Of a stretch of 24,077 nt of DNA, positions 1 through 7,207 are shown one piece after another. The notes below the pieces were generated by a model. It was not told the DNA's origin. It saw only the letters and a program-made list of their open reading frames with translations, and made no database searches. Made by a program: the position numbers and the translations under genes. Every line of letters begins with the position of its first letter. The first letter of the stretch is position 1. Source of the stretch: an uncultured Lachnospiraceae bacterium (GTDB lineage Bacteria; Bacillota; Clostridia; Lachnospirales; Lachnospiraceae). The stretch lies in NCBI GenBank assembly GCA_910583815.1, contig CAJTZB010000018.1, positions 1 to 24,077 on the forward strand, written 5' to 3'.

Positions 1-272
1 AAGGATTTATCTATCTTGCTTTTAGTTGCTGTTGCAGAAACCTGTATAACCAACTTTTCATCATCATCAATCAAATCAATAGCTTCAATATTTTGTAATC
101 TGCTGTTGGCATTTTCCAAAGACCAGCCATATAATATATTCATAAAATCTCTGTAAAAATTCTCAGAATGCATATGTACATCCAAAATATTTAATTTCCC
201 TCTGTTCCTTACACGTATACTTAAAATGTCTAATTTTTCACTTATATAATCAAAATAATTTTTTCTCCGCAT
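1..272 (-). CDS. SMEK-domain protein, N-terminal 90 codons (cut by window edge)
   Basis: An open minus-strand frame runs from an ATG at 272 to the left edge without a stop; the codon three before the ATG is TAA, so this ATG is the only standard start. The product begins MRRKNYFDYISEKLDIL, followed by a run with key residues RGKLNILDVHMHSENFY, then ILYGWSLENAN, then EAIDLIDDDEK and IQVSATATKSKI. From memory this matches the SMEK domain family, which opens with YF.YI.EKL and continues with the GKLN.LD.H.HSENFY, GW.L.N.N and EAIDLID..K..VQVSAT.TK.KI blocks. The domain sits at the N-terminus of uncharacterised bacterial proteins, some of them in genomic neighbourhoods linked to biological conflict. 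The C-terminal part, which would indicate function, lies outside. No strong Shine-Dalgarno precedes the ATG. The coding stretch is visibly more AT-rich than its neighbours, in keeping with accessory or acquired DNA. Family call fairly sure; function unknown. Confidence 0.75.
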   Translation of the reverse strand, partial: MRRKNYFDYISEKLDILSIRVRNRGKLNILDVHMHSENFYRDFMNILYGWSLENANSRLQNIEAIDLIDDDEKLVIQVSATATKSKIDKS

Positions 273-345
273 AATTTTATATTACAAAAGCTAAGCTTAT
301 TTTATTACACTATCTTTTGCACTTACCTTTCCCTATTATGACTTG

Positions 346-374
346 ATTATACTTGTTTTTATCATAGAAAACAA
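346..374 (-). promoter_or_regulatory. Predicted sigma-A-type promoter for the SMEK-domain gene
   Basis: On the minus strand, TTGTTT (369-374) and a perfect TATAAT (346-351) are separated by 17 nt. Transcription would start near 339, leaving a leader of about 67 nt before the ATG at 272. Read by eye only; the region is AT-rich, so chance matches are possible. Confidence 0.45.
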
Positions 375-461
375 TCATTTTTTCATGAATTATACCAAAT
401 ATGCCTCTTTACTATCGTCTGTAAATCATATAAATCATCAGTTGTATCATAGGATGCGTCA

Positions 462-489
462 TTGATTCTTCTATACCATGATTTATAAT
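462..489 (+). promoter_or_regulatory. Predicted sigma-A-type promoter for the arabinofuranosidase gene
   Basis: TTGATT (462-467), a 16-nt spacer and a perfect TATAAT (484-489) lie upstream of the GTG start at 545. The predicted start of transcription is near 496, just before the inverted repeat at 501-520. The rest of the 273-544 gap is AT-rich and holds only this promoter, the divergent SMEK promoter and that repeat. Confidence 0.55.
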
Positions 490-500
490 GAAACTATGTT

Positions 501-520
501 AGCATCTGTACAACGATGCT
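501..520 (+). promoter_or_regulatory. 20-nt inverted repeat at predicted mRNA 5' end (operator or leader hairpin)
   Basis: AGCATCTGTACAACGATGCT: arms AGCATC (501-506) and GATGCT (515-520) with an 8-nt centre. It begins 11 nt after the predicted -10 and ends 10 nt before the GGGAGG ribosome binding site (531-536). A repeat of the same 6-8-6 layout and the same outer five bases stands at the matching position before the FIST gene (3503-3522). It could be a repressor site or a 5' mRNA stem-loop. Confidence 0.45.
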
Positions 521-544
521 AAAAAACAGAGGGAGGTTTTTTAT

Positions 545-3391
545 GTGAAAAAACGAAAAGATAACAAATTGTCAGCATGTTTCATTACTATTTTTGTCAT
601 AACTGCTATTGCAGTATGCCTGATTTTATATTTCTTCAAAAGCAAGGCAGTGCAGGAAAAAACAAATGAGCCAGAACCCGAATCTTTGACAAAAACAGAA
701 GAAACTGTTTCACCAGAGGAACAGAATCCGGACAGCATCTATCATGTTGATCTGGCTTCCGAAGGCGTAAAGCTCAGCAAAGAACTATATGGCACATTTA
801 TTGAGGACATCAACTATGCAGCAGATGGGGGGCTTTATGCTGAACTGGTTCAGAACCGTTCTTTTGAATTTTTTCCAATGGAGAGCAACCGAAATGATAA
901 GAATGCACATTTTTATGCATGGTCAAACATTGGAAGCGCAGATACTAAAATTTTTGATACTGATGGCATGAATGAAAAAAACACTCACTGGATACAGCTG
1001 ACTGCCAATGTTTCTGGTGACGGCATTTCAAATTCCGGATATGACGGCATTGCCATAACCTGCAATGAGCCGTACAGGATTTCTTTCTATACAAGGGGAA
1101 CCTATGACGGTTCCTATCAGATACAGTTAGCTAGTGAAACTTCGGTCTTTGCAGAGATTACACTATCAGCAGAACCGTCAGAAGAATGGACAAAACTGAC
1201 AGGGTATCTGACCGTGAACGAAAATGCCGGAGATGCCAGATTAAATATTGTCTTAAGCAAAGCCGGAACTGTAGATATGGATATGATCTCTTTGTTCCCT
1301 GTACATACCTATAATAACAGAGAAAATGGACTCCGGGCCGATATTGTAGCTATGTTAAAAGAATTAAATCCAGGCTTTCTTCGTTTTCCGGGCGGCTGCA
1401 TTGTAGAGGGAGAATCTCTGGAAAATGCATACAACTGGAAAGACTCTGTTGGAGACATTTCTGAAAGAGCAACAATATTCAACAGATGGCGAAGGTCTGG
1501 CGCATCTGGTTATTACTATCAGTCCTATGGTCTTGGCTTCTATGAATACTTTACGCTCTGCGAAGACTTAGGCTGCGAACCGATTCCTTGCCTCAATGCC
1601 GGAATTTCCTGCTATGGACCGCAATACGCGTCTATGAAAAGCATGCAGCAATATATTGATGATGCGATTGACCTGATAGAATTTGCAAACGGCGACCCTA
1701 AGACAAATGAATGGGCTGCCCTAAGAGCCCAGATGGGCCATCCGGAACCATTTAACATGCGTTATCTGGAAATAGGCAATGAACAAATTGGAGATTCTCG
1801 CTATTATGAAAGATTTGAACTATTTGAACAACAAATCCATGAGAAATATCCAGAAATTCTCCTAATTTCCTCCGTTGGCGGACTTTCCAACGGAATGGGC
1901 ACACCAACAGCCACATGGCTGACCGGAAAAGGCAGAGAATTTGTCTATGCAAATGATGAACATTTCTATGAAAGCGCAGACTGGTTTCTTTCCAACACCT
2001 GCCGTTATGACAGTATGCCAAGAAACAATGATGCCTATATCTTTGCTGGTGAATACGCCTGCCACTACAACGAAATGAATCCTCTCTATAATGCCATCTG
2101 CGAGGCTGCTTATATGACAGGCTTTGAGCGGAACGGCGACATCGTAAAGCTGACCTGCTATGCTCCTCTCCTATGTAAAATTGGCTATACGCAATGGAGG
2201 CCAAACCTGATTTGGTTCAATAACCAAGATGTATATGGAACACCAAGCTACTGGGCAGCGCATATGTATGCGGTTCACCTTGGAGACAGGACTTTTTCTG
2301 ATTCTGTCACTTCATTCAGTGAAGATGAACCGCTTGTATCCGGAAAGATCGGAGTAGCCAGTTGGAATACCATAGCAGAATATGACAATATTAAAGTAGT
2401 AGATAATACCTCTGGCAAAGTATTGTATGAAACGGATTTTGCACATACAGGCCTAGACGGCTGGAGCAATGGGACTGGCGGTTGGGCAATAGAGAACAAT
2501 GCTCTTCGTCAAACAGATGTCTTTTCCAGTAACAATGCCCTTCACACCGGCGACATCTCATGGACAAATTACACCTATACCCTTCGTGCACGTAAGCTTT
2601 CTGGAAGCGAGGGATTTATTATTCCATTTCTTGTACAGGACGAAAGCAATTACTACCATCTGAATCTTGGTGGATGGGGAAACTCCTATTCTGCAGTAGA
2701 GCAGGCAGTACGTGGTATAAAAACATTGGTTGGCACATCCGACTTCATAGTGGAAAATAACGTATGGTACAATATAAAAATCGTGGTAGATCAGACTTCG
2801 CTCCAATGCTATATTGACAATAAACTTATCATCTCTACACGCTTCCCAGCAAAACAGCCTATTTACACTACAGCAAGTGAAGATGAAGAAACCGGAGATA
2901 TTATTTTGAAAATTGTCAACTCCACTAAGGAAGAAAATCAGATTCAAATACATTTAGATCACAGTGAGGGCAGAACAATCAATCCTGTTGCAGAAAAAAC
3001 AGTTCTGACACATGAATTATTGAATGCCATCAATGCTATGGTAAATAAGGAAAATGTCATACCAGCAAAAAGCAGGCTCAAAGGAATCTCAGAACAATTT
3101 ACAATCAATGTTCCTGCCTATTCTGTTACTGTCCTTAGAATCCACACAAAACCAGACAATGAAGTTGTACAACGTGCCATAACCATCAATCTTGAATCAG
3201 CACCGGGCAGCATGCCCAATTTGCCTAAACAGGTTGAAGTCATATTTGCAGATGGCTCCAAAGGCACAAAAGAGGTCATTTGGGATTATATAGCAGATTC
3301 CTTATGTGAATTTGAAGGTGTATATGAGATAAAAGGCTCTATAGACGGCATAAACGGCCTCGCAAAAGCAGTTGTTGAAATAAAAAAATAA
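545..3391 (+). CDS. Membrane-anchored GH51-type alpha-L-arabinofuranosidase with laminin-G-like insert and C-terminal Ig-like domain
   Basis: This should release terminal L-arabinofuranosyl residues from arabinan or arabinoxylan at the cell surface. The start is GTG at 545, eight nt after GGGAGG (531-536); the nearby ATG at 543 is out of frame. Residues 1-31 are a basic stretch plus one hydrophobic segment, read as an uncleaved signal anchor, followed by an acidic linker (about 35-65). The GH51 opening ELYGTFIEDINYAADGGLYAELVQNRSFEF starts near residue 80. The acid/base Glu fits E413 in EIGNEQ and the nucleophile E503 in FAGEYA. A concanavalin/laminin-G-like beta domain (about 605-765) interrupts the C-terminal beta-sandwich, whose end contains FTINVPAYSVTVLRI. 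The last 70 residues look like a bacterial Ig-like (Big_4) domain. There is no LPxTG motif. Flanked by its own promoter and terminator, it is probably monocistronic. Exact substrate is unresolved; family confident. Confidence 0.9.
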   Translation: MKKRKDNKLSACFITIFVITAIAVCLILYFFKSKAVQEKTNEPEPESLTKTEETVSPEEQNPDSIYHVDLASEGVKLSKELYGTFIEDINYAADGGLYAELVQNRSFEFFPMESNRNDKNAHFYAWSNIGSADTKIFDTDGMNEKNTHWIQLTANVSGDGISNSGYDGIAITCNEPYRISFYTRGTYDGSYQIQLASETSVFAEITLSAEPSEEWTKLTGYLTVNENAGDARLNIVLSKAGTVDMDMISLFPVHTYNNRENGLRADIVAMLKELNPGFLRFPGGCIVEGESLENAYNWKDSVGDISERATIFNRWRRSGASGYYYQSYGLGFYEYFTLCEDLGCEPIPCLNAGISCYGPQYASMKSMQQYIDDAIDLIEFANGDPKTNEWAALRAQMGHPEPFNMRYLEIGNEQIGDSRYYERFELFEQQIHEKYPEILLISSVGGLSNGMGTPTATWLTGKGREFVYANDEHFYESADWFLSNTCRYDSMPRNNDAYIFAGEYACHYNEMNPLYNAICEAAYMTGFERNGDIVKLTCYAPLLCKIGYTQWRPNLIWFNNQDVYGTPSYWAAHMYAVHLGDRTFSDSVTSFSEDEPLVSGKIGVASWNTIAEYDNIKVVDNTSGKVLYETDFAHTGLDGWSNGTGGWAIENNALRQTDVFSSNNALHTGDISWTNYTYTLRARKLSGSEGFIIPFLVQDESNYYHLNLGGWGNSYSAVEQAVRGIKTLVGTSDFIVENNVWYNIKIVVDQTSLQCYIDNKLIISTRFPAKQPIYTTASEDEETGDIILKIVNSTKEENQIQIHLDHSEGRTINPVAEKTVLTHELLNAINAMVNKENVIPAKSRLKGISEQFTINVPAYSVTVLRIHTKPDNEVVQRAITINLESAPGSMPNLPKQVEVIFADGSKGTKEVIWDYIADSLCEFEGVYEIKGSIDGINGLAKAVVEIKK

Positions 3392-3404
3392 CTTTAATAA
3401 AGCA

Positions 3405-3438
3405 AAGGCACTTCTTTCTGAAGTGCCTTCTGTTTTTT
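3405..3438 (+). terminator. Rho-independent terminator after the arabinofuranosidase gene
   Basis: A perfect 10-bp stem, AAGGCACTTC (3405-3414) with GAAGTGCCTT (3420-3429), has a TTTCT loop and is followed by CTG and a run of six T (3433-3438). It starts 13 nt after the stop codon. Confidence 0.9.
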
Positions 3439-3462
3439 ATAGCAAAGGATTCGGAAAAGCCA

Positions 3463-3492
3463 TTGACATTTTGCTTTGTTCTAAAGTATCAT
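3463..3492 (+). promoter_or_regulatory. Predicted sigma-A-type promoter for the FIST-chemoreceptor unit
   Basis: A perfect TTGACA (3463-3468), an 18-nt spacer and TATCAT (3487-3492) stand upstream of the FIST gene. Transcription would start near 3500, immediately before the inverted repeat at 3503-3522. No flagellar sigma factor-like box was recognised here. Confidence 0.6.
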
Positions 3493-3502
3493 TAGTATGG
3501 TA

Positions 3503-3522
3503 AGCATTGTTCTGAAAATGCT
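3503..3522 (+). promoter_or_regulatory. 20-nt inverted repeat at predicted mRNA 5' end, twin of 501-520
   Basis: AGCATTGTTCTGAAAATGCT: arms AGCATT (3503-3508) and AATGCT (3517-3522) with an 8-nt centre. It begins 10 nt after the predicted -10, almost exactly as the repeat at 501-520 does before the arabinofuranosidase gene. The outer bases AGCAT and ATGCT are the same in both; the centres differ. Confidence 0.45.
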
Positions 3523-3555
3523 ATTTTATAAATCATGGAACGAGGAGGCGTTTGT

Positions 3556-4614
3556 ATGCGGCAGTTTTGTGGCATGAGCCATCGAGGGGATTTGGCGGAG
3601 GCAGCAAACGGACTGAAAAGTCCGCAGTTTATTATGCTCCTTTCCAATAAAACTCAATTTGAAACACATGTAAAAGAATTAGAAAAGCTTTATCCCGGAG
3701 TTCCCAGCATTGGATGTATCGGCATGAGCTATGATACGATGGGTATTGTGGAATCCGGTGTCGGCATCATTGCATTTTCAGACGGCGTCAGCGCAGCAGC
3801 TGGTGTCATGGAACAAGTATCTACGATGCCAGTAAAATACATTGACCGTCTGGAAAAAGATCTGGCAAAGGTGGGAGGCTCAGAACGAGATACCGTATGC
3901 ATCGACTTCTGCAGCGGAAACGACGCCTGTGTACTGACTACCATCTATACCGTATTAAGACGCAAAGGCATTTCTCTTGTCGGGGGAACCGGCGATGCCG
4001 GCAAAATATCTGCCAACGGAAAAGTATATCAGGATGCTGTAGCTTATGCACTCGTAAGAAACCACGGCGGCAGAGTCAAGACCTATAAAGAAAATATCTA
4101 TCACCCTCTTGGAAATTATCGCTTTATCGCATCCAAAACTGACCGTGCAAACTATATTATTGGCGCTTTGAATGGCAAACCTGCCAGACAGGTATATGAA
4201 AGCATCCTTCATGTCACAGACCGGGAAATACTGACGCAGACCTTTAAAAATCCATTTGGAAAAATCAACGGAGACGACACTTGTATTATTTCTATCAAGG
4301 ACGTAAACGGCGACGCACTGACCTGCTTCCGCCAGGTAAACGATTCTGACGTCCTGATTCTTTTAGAGCTCGGGGATTATAGGGCAACAGTGCAGGAAAC
4401 CATCAACAATATCTCCAGAGATTTTCCAACCCACTCTGCCGTTTTCTCAGTAAACTGCCTGTTCCGCTATAAACTGTTTAGCCAAGAAGGCTATATGCAG
4501 ACATATCTGCGCGAAATGGGGGCGCTCGGAAGCCATGCCGGATTTGTCGGATATGGAGAACATTATAACGACCGTTTCGTCAACCAGTCCATGACCTGTG
4601 TGGTATTTGAATAA
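3556..4614 (+). CDS. FIST-domain sensory protein (FIST_N plus FIST_C), stand-alone
   Basis: FIST domains are cytosolic sensory modules, proposed to bind small ligands such as amino acids and often coupled to signal transduction outputs. The chosen start is ATG 3556, seven nt after AGGAGG (3543-3548), giving 352 residues (MRQFCGMSHRGDLAEAANGL). An in-frame ATG at 3535 lies upstream of that ribosome binding site and is unlikely. The N-terminal half carries the FIST_N pattern, with VPSIGCIGMSYD and later KGISLVGGTGDAG. The C-terminal half ends with HAGFVGYGEHYNDRFVNQ and MTCVVF, typical of FIST_C. No membrane segment, signal peptide or output domain is present. The next gene, 16 nt downstream, encodes a soluble chemoreceptor signalling domain, so the two probably form a sensor-transducer pair. 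The ligand cannot be read from sequence. Confidence 0.88.
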   Translation: MRQFCGMSHRGDLAEAANGLKSPQFIMLLSNKTQFETHVKELEKLYPGVPSIGCIGMSYDTMGIVESGVGIIAFSDGVSAAAGVMEQVSTMPVKYIDRLEKDLAKVGGSERDTVCIDFCSGNDACVLTTIYTVLRRKGISLVGGTGDAGKISANGKVYQDAVAYALVRNHGGRVKTYKENIYHPLGNYRFIASKTDRANYIIGALNGKPARQVYESILHVTDREILTQTFKNPFGKINGDDTCIISIKDVNGDALTCFRQVNDSDVLILLELGDYRATVQETINNISRDFPTHSAVFSVNCLFRYKLFSQEGYMQTYLREMGALGSHAGFVGYGEHYNDRFVNQSMTCVVFE

Positions 4615-4630
4615 AGGGGGAGGGATTTAA

Positions 4631-5569
4631 TTGAAAACACTTTCAAAAGCAAAAGGCCAGAAGCGGCATGGTGAAAACGACCTCTATCCGGTACTGCATG
4701 TAACAGAAAGCCTAAAAGATTATCAGCAAGAACTTGTACATAAAGAAGTGGAATCTCTGTATGAACTTGGCATGGTAGGCAATTCTTTTGCCGATGTGCT
4801 AAAGGAAGCAGACCGTTTCCACACACAATTGCAGAATTTTGGTGATTCCTTCTCCAATATCAGCCAGGCTTCCGAACAGTTTGAAGAGGTAAAAAAGGCA
4901 ATTACCCAAACCGTTTCAGAAACACAGAGCAAAGTAGAAGAGCTAAAAGACACTTCCATTCAAGTAGAACAGTCCTATAAAGAAATGGAACAGACCTTTG
5001 GACATCTGCAGCTCGCTGTAAAAAACATCCAGCAGTGCATGAAAAAAATCATCTCTATTGCTGATGAGACAAATATCCTTGCAATCAACGCCTCCATAGA
5101 AGCAGCAAGAGCCGGAAATGAAGGCAAAGGCTTTGCAGTAGTCGCAGCAAAAGTAAAAGAGCTGGCCGAGGGGATTAAGTCTCTTGCAAACGAAGTAGAC
5201 ACCGGTATTCAAGATGTAGAAGACGGCACCAACCAGCTGAACGAAAGCATTTCTATATCTGAACAGGTTCTTGGCCAGAATATTGAAACAGTAAACAACA
5301 CATATGAATCTTTCCATAAAATCACGGAAACCGCAGAAAACACTTCTGCAGTACAGGCAGAGATTTCTAATGTTATTGCAACTTCCAGAGGAGAACTTGA
5401 TGTTATCTGTCGCTTTTTTGACGACATGAAGCTTCAGTACCGAGAAGTCATAAAGCATATTGAACACGCAAGTAGCCTTGGAACAACCAAAAGCGCTATC
5501 TTTGAAAATGTTGACAACATGCTGTCTCAGATTCCACACATTATAAACGAAACAGATTCCAAGAAGTAA
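4631..5569 (+). CDS. Soluble methyl-accepting chemotaxis protein (signalling domain only)
   Basis: Chemoreceptor signalling domains form long antiparallel coiled coils that dock CheA and CheW. This 312-residue protein starts at TTG 4631, six nt after GGGGGAGGG (4616-4624), and follows the FIST stop by 16 nt. It has no transmembrane segment, HAMP or recognisable ligand domain: about 60 residues of basic and helical N-terminus lead straight into heptad-rich helix. The highly conserved hairpin tip is intact around residues 140-180, with ADETNILAINASIEAARAG followed by GKGFAVVAAKVKELAE. A descending helix and a short non-helical tail complete it. Because it has no sensory module and sits in one unit with the FIST protein, the likely arrangement is a split receptor in which FIST provides ligand binding. 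No other chemotaxis gene is in the window. Tandem Gln/Glu methylation sites were not assigned. Confidence 0.9.
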   Translation: MKTLSKAKGQKRHGENDLYPVLHVTESLKDYQQELVHKEVESLYELGMVGNSFADVLKEADRFHTQLQNFGDSFSNISQASEQFEEVKKAITQTVSETQSKVEELKDTSIQVEQSYKEMEQTFGHLQLAVKNIQQCMKKIISIADETNILAINASIEAARAGNEGKGFAVVAAKVKELAEGIKSLANEVDTGIQDVEDGTNQLNESISISEQVLGQNIETVNNTYESFHKITETAENTSAVQAEISNVIATSRGELDVICRFFDDMKLQYREVIKHIEHASSLGTTKSAIFENVDNMLSQIPHIINETDSKK

Positions 5570-5570
5570 A

Positions 5571-5722
5571 AGGAATCAGGTGCTAAAAGGGTGCTTTGCA
5601 CCAACCGAACATAGGTCGGTGTACAGATGCTAATATGTGGCATTGCAAGTAAACTCGTTTGCTCGCAATGCCACATATTTGTTTCGGTTATGCCCCAAAG
5701 GGGCTTTTGGCACCTGATTCCT
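5571..5722. repeat. 152-bp near-palindromic multi-hairpin intergenic element
   Basis: The outer arms AGGAATCAGGTGC (5571-5583) and GCACCTGATTCCT (5710-5722) match perfectly; pairing continues inward through one G-T wobble and AAAAG/CTTTT to give 19 pairs. Inside are small hairpins GGTGC-ttt-GCACC (5590-5602), ACCGA/TCGGT (5604-5620) and GCCCC-aaa-GGGGC (5692-5704). A central long hairpin has 15 perfect pairs (5632-5646 with 5665-5679), then an A-C mismatch and six more pairs around a CTCG loop. The two arms align with each other along their length, except for about 21 extra bases in the left arm (around 5611-5631). It begins one base after the MCP stop and ends nine bases before the ArsR stop, so it sits between convergent genes. 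On the minus strand it is followed by TTTTACTTCTT, so it may act as a terminator there. Possibly a MITE-like or REP-like element. Confidence 0.8.
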
Positions 5723-5731
5723 ATAAAAACA

Positions 5732-6103
5732 TTACAAATTTCTTCCACTCCTGTTGCAGTGGATTTCAAACATATCATCTATCATATCGTGGACAAGATT
5801 CGCTTCTTTCGTGCATGCAAGCGTATACAGCACTTCCTTGCCTTCTCTTCTGCTGGTAATCAGCCCTGACTGCTTTAATGTCCGCAAATGGTGTGAAACT
5901 GCGGGAGCGCTCATCTCCACTGCCGCCGCAATGTCACTGACACACTCCTCCGCATGGCAGAGCAGCCACAAAATCCTCAGCCGCGTACTGTCACAGAGCA
6001 TACTGAATACATCCGCTGCCAGAAAAAACTGCTGTTCGCTCGGAATGGTTTTCATCAGCTCTTCCAGATTTCCTGTATGGTTATGCAATTCGCAACATCC
6101 CAT
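5732..6103 (-). CDS. ArsR/SmtB-family metal-responsive winged-helix repressor
   Basis: This 123-residue protein should repress its target promoter until a metal or other thiol-reactive ligand binds. The start is ATG 6103, five nt after GGAGG (6109-6113); a GTG at 6115 would place that ribosome binding site inside the gene. The winged helix is clear: LCDSTRLRILWLL, then SDIAAAVEMSAPAVSHHLRTL (recognition helix), then a wing with GLITSRREGKEVLYTL. Candidate metal ligands are C3, C4, H7 and H9 at the N-terminus, C37, C54 in the alpha-3 motif ECVSDI, C97, H105, H115 and C116. The alpha-3 motif has one Cys where CadC-type ELCVCD has two, and the CzrA/SmtB alpha-5 D-x-H pair is replaced by C97 and K99. 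It follows the parvulin lipoprotein by 58 nt and has no adjacent transporter or arsenic gene, so its target is unknown. Confidence 0.88.
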   Translation of the reverse strand: MGCCELHNHTGNLEELMKTIPSEQQFFLAADVFSMLCDSTRLRILWLLCHAEECVSDIAAAVEMSAPAVSHHLRTLKQSGLITSRREGKEVLYTLACTKEANLVHDMIDDMFEIHCNRSGRNL

Positions 6104-6161
6104 TTTAACCTCCACGCTGCCGCCACAGACGGCCTTTCATTTAAAAGGGAACTTCCGGCCA

Positions 6162-7175
6162 TTATCCTTCCGCATCCGTATGGAATCCTATAGAATCCCA
6201 TACCTCCCTGTTTACCTCTATTTTTGTCTGCTGCTTCCACTCCTGATAACGCTGCTTAAATTCCTGTTCCTGACGCTCTGCAATTATTTGTTCCTTCTTT
6301 TCGTGTGTTGCTGTCTCATCAAACTCTTTCACGCAATAAAAAATGTAATAGTAATCTGTAGTTTCAATCACATCCGACAGCTCACCATCCTTTAGCGCAA
6401 GAACCTGTTCTTCATAATCTTCCGGCAAGTCTCCCCGACCTACCACAAGCTCCAACATGGAAGAATCCTCAGTAATCGAATTCGCCATCTGGTAAAAATC
6501 TGTTGTTTCCTTGGCCTGTGTATGAAGTCTCTGCATCAGCGCCCGCAAATCCTCTGTTTCCTGTTCCGAATAGGGAACCCTAAGACCAGAAGCATCAATT
6601 TTATAATTGCGGATCGCAATCGAATACAAACGGTGCTGCCCTGCTATGTCGTTTGAAATATCAGTGTCCACGTTTAATGTCACATACTCAAATGTCTTTC
6701 TTGCAAGCACATTGTCAGAATAGATCCGGCGCAGAATGTCCTCATTGATTCCATACAGAATCAAATCAGAACCCTTAATTTTTTCCATATAATCCTTTGT
6801 TTTTTCCTCAACATCATAAAGTTCTTCTTCCGTCAGCACAATGCCAAGTGCATCCGCCTGTTCGCAGACGATTTTAATGTAGATAATCTGATCTAAAATC
6901 TGTTCTTTTACAAGTTCTCCGACAGTATTTCCTTTGCCGTCAACCGCATACATCCAAATATCGCTGCCATAATACTGTTCGTATTCCTCCTGTACTGCCC
7001 GCAGATACACCATGCCTTCCCGGTAGTCCACCTGAGAATCCCCGATTCTTAACATACTTCCGTCATTCCAGACGGTTTTTTGGTTCCCCTTCCCAAAACT
7101 GCAGCCGGAAAACAAAAGCATGGTGCAAAAGCAAAGCAGAAGCATTATGCAGATTTTTCTGTTGTATTTTTTCAT
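6162..7175 (-). CDS. Parvulin-type (PpiC/PrsA-SurA-like) peptidyl-prolyl isomerase lipoprotein
   Basis: An extracytoplasmic foldase that would assist secreted or envelope proteins. The chosen start is ATG 7175 (MKKYNRKICIMLL), preceded by GGAGAAG; an in-frame ATG at 7196 has no ribosome binding site and would add seven residues before the signal peptide. Residues 1-24 form a lipoprotein signal with cleavage before C25 (FSG-C). The middle resembles a SurA-like N-terminal helical domain: repeated acidic helices and EQILDQIIYIKIVCEQADALGI. A degenerate parvulin domain covers about 180-290, ending with LKDGELSDVIETTDYYYIFY. The C-terminal tail is a charged helix. It lies 32 nt after mfd, a linkage I recall as common in Clostridia. 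Whether isomerase activity is retained is uncertain, because the usual active-site residues are hard to place by eye. Confidence 0.8.
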   Translation of the reverse strand: MKKYNRKICIMLLLCFCTMLLFSGCSFGKGNQKTVWNDGSMLRIGDSQVDYREGMVYLRAVQEEYEQYYGSDIWMYAVDGKGNTVGELVKEQILDQIIYIKIVCEQADALGIVLTEEELYDVEEKTKDYMEKIKGSDLILYGINEDILRRIYSDNVLARKTFEYVTLNVDTDISNDIAGQHRLYSIAIRNYKIDASGLRVPYSEQETEDLRALMQRLHTQAKETTDFYQMANSITEDSSMLELVVGRGDLPEDYEEQVLALKDGELSDVIETTDYYYIFYCVKEFDETATHEKKEQIIAERQEQEFKQRYQEWKQQTKIEVNREVWDSIGFHTDAEG

Positions 7176-7207
7176 ATTTCTTCTCCATTCTGGCATCCTG
7201 TAACATT

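Noticed and set aside
545..640. Lipoprotein signal in the arabinofuranosidase
   Set aside because: A Cys follows the hydrophobic segment, but the preceding residues (IAV) do not fit a lipobox well and hydrophobic sequence continues past it; a signal anchor fits better.
5754..6395. 213-codon plus-strand frame
   Set aside because: It lies opposite the ArsR and parvulin lipoprotein genes, has no ribosome binding site and encodes a low-complexity Leu/Phe/Cys-rich product; a shadow of the real minus-strand genes.
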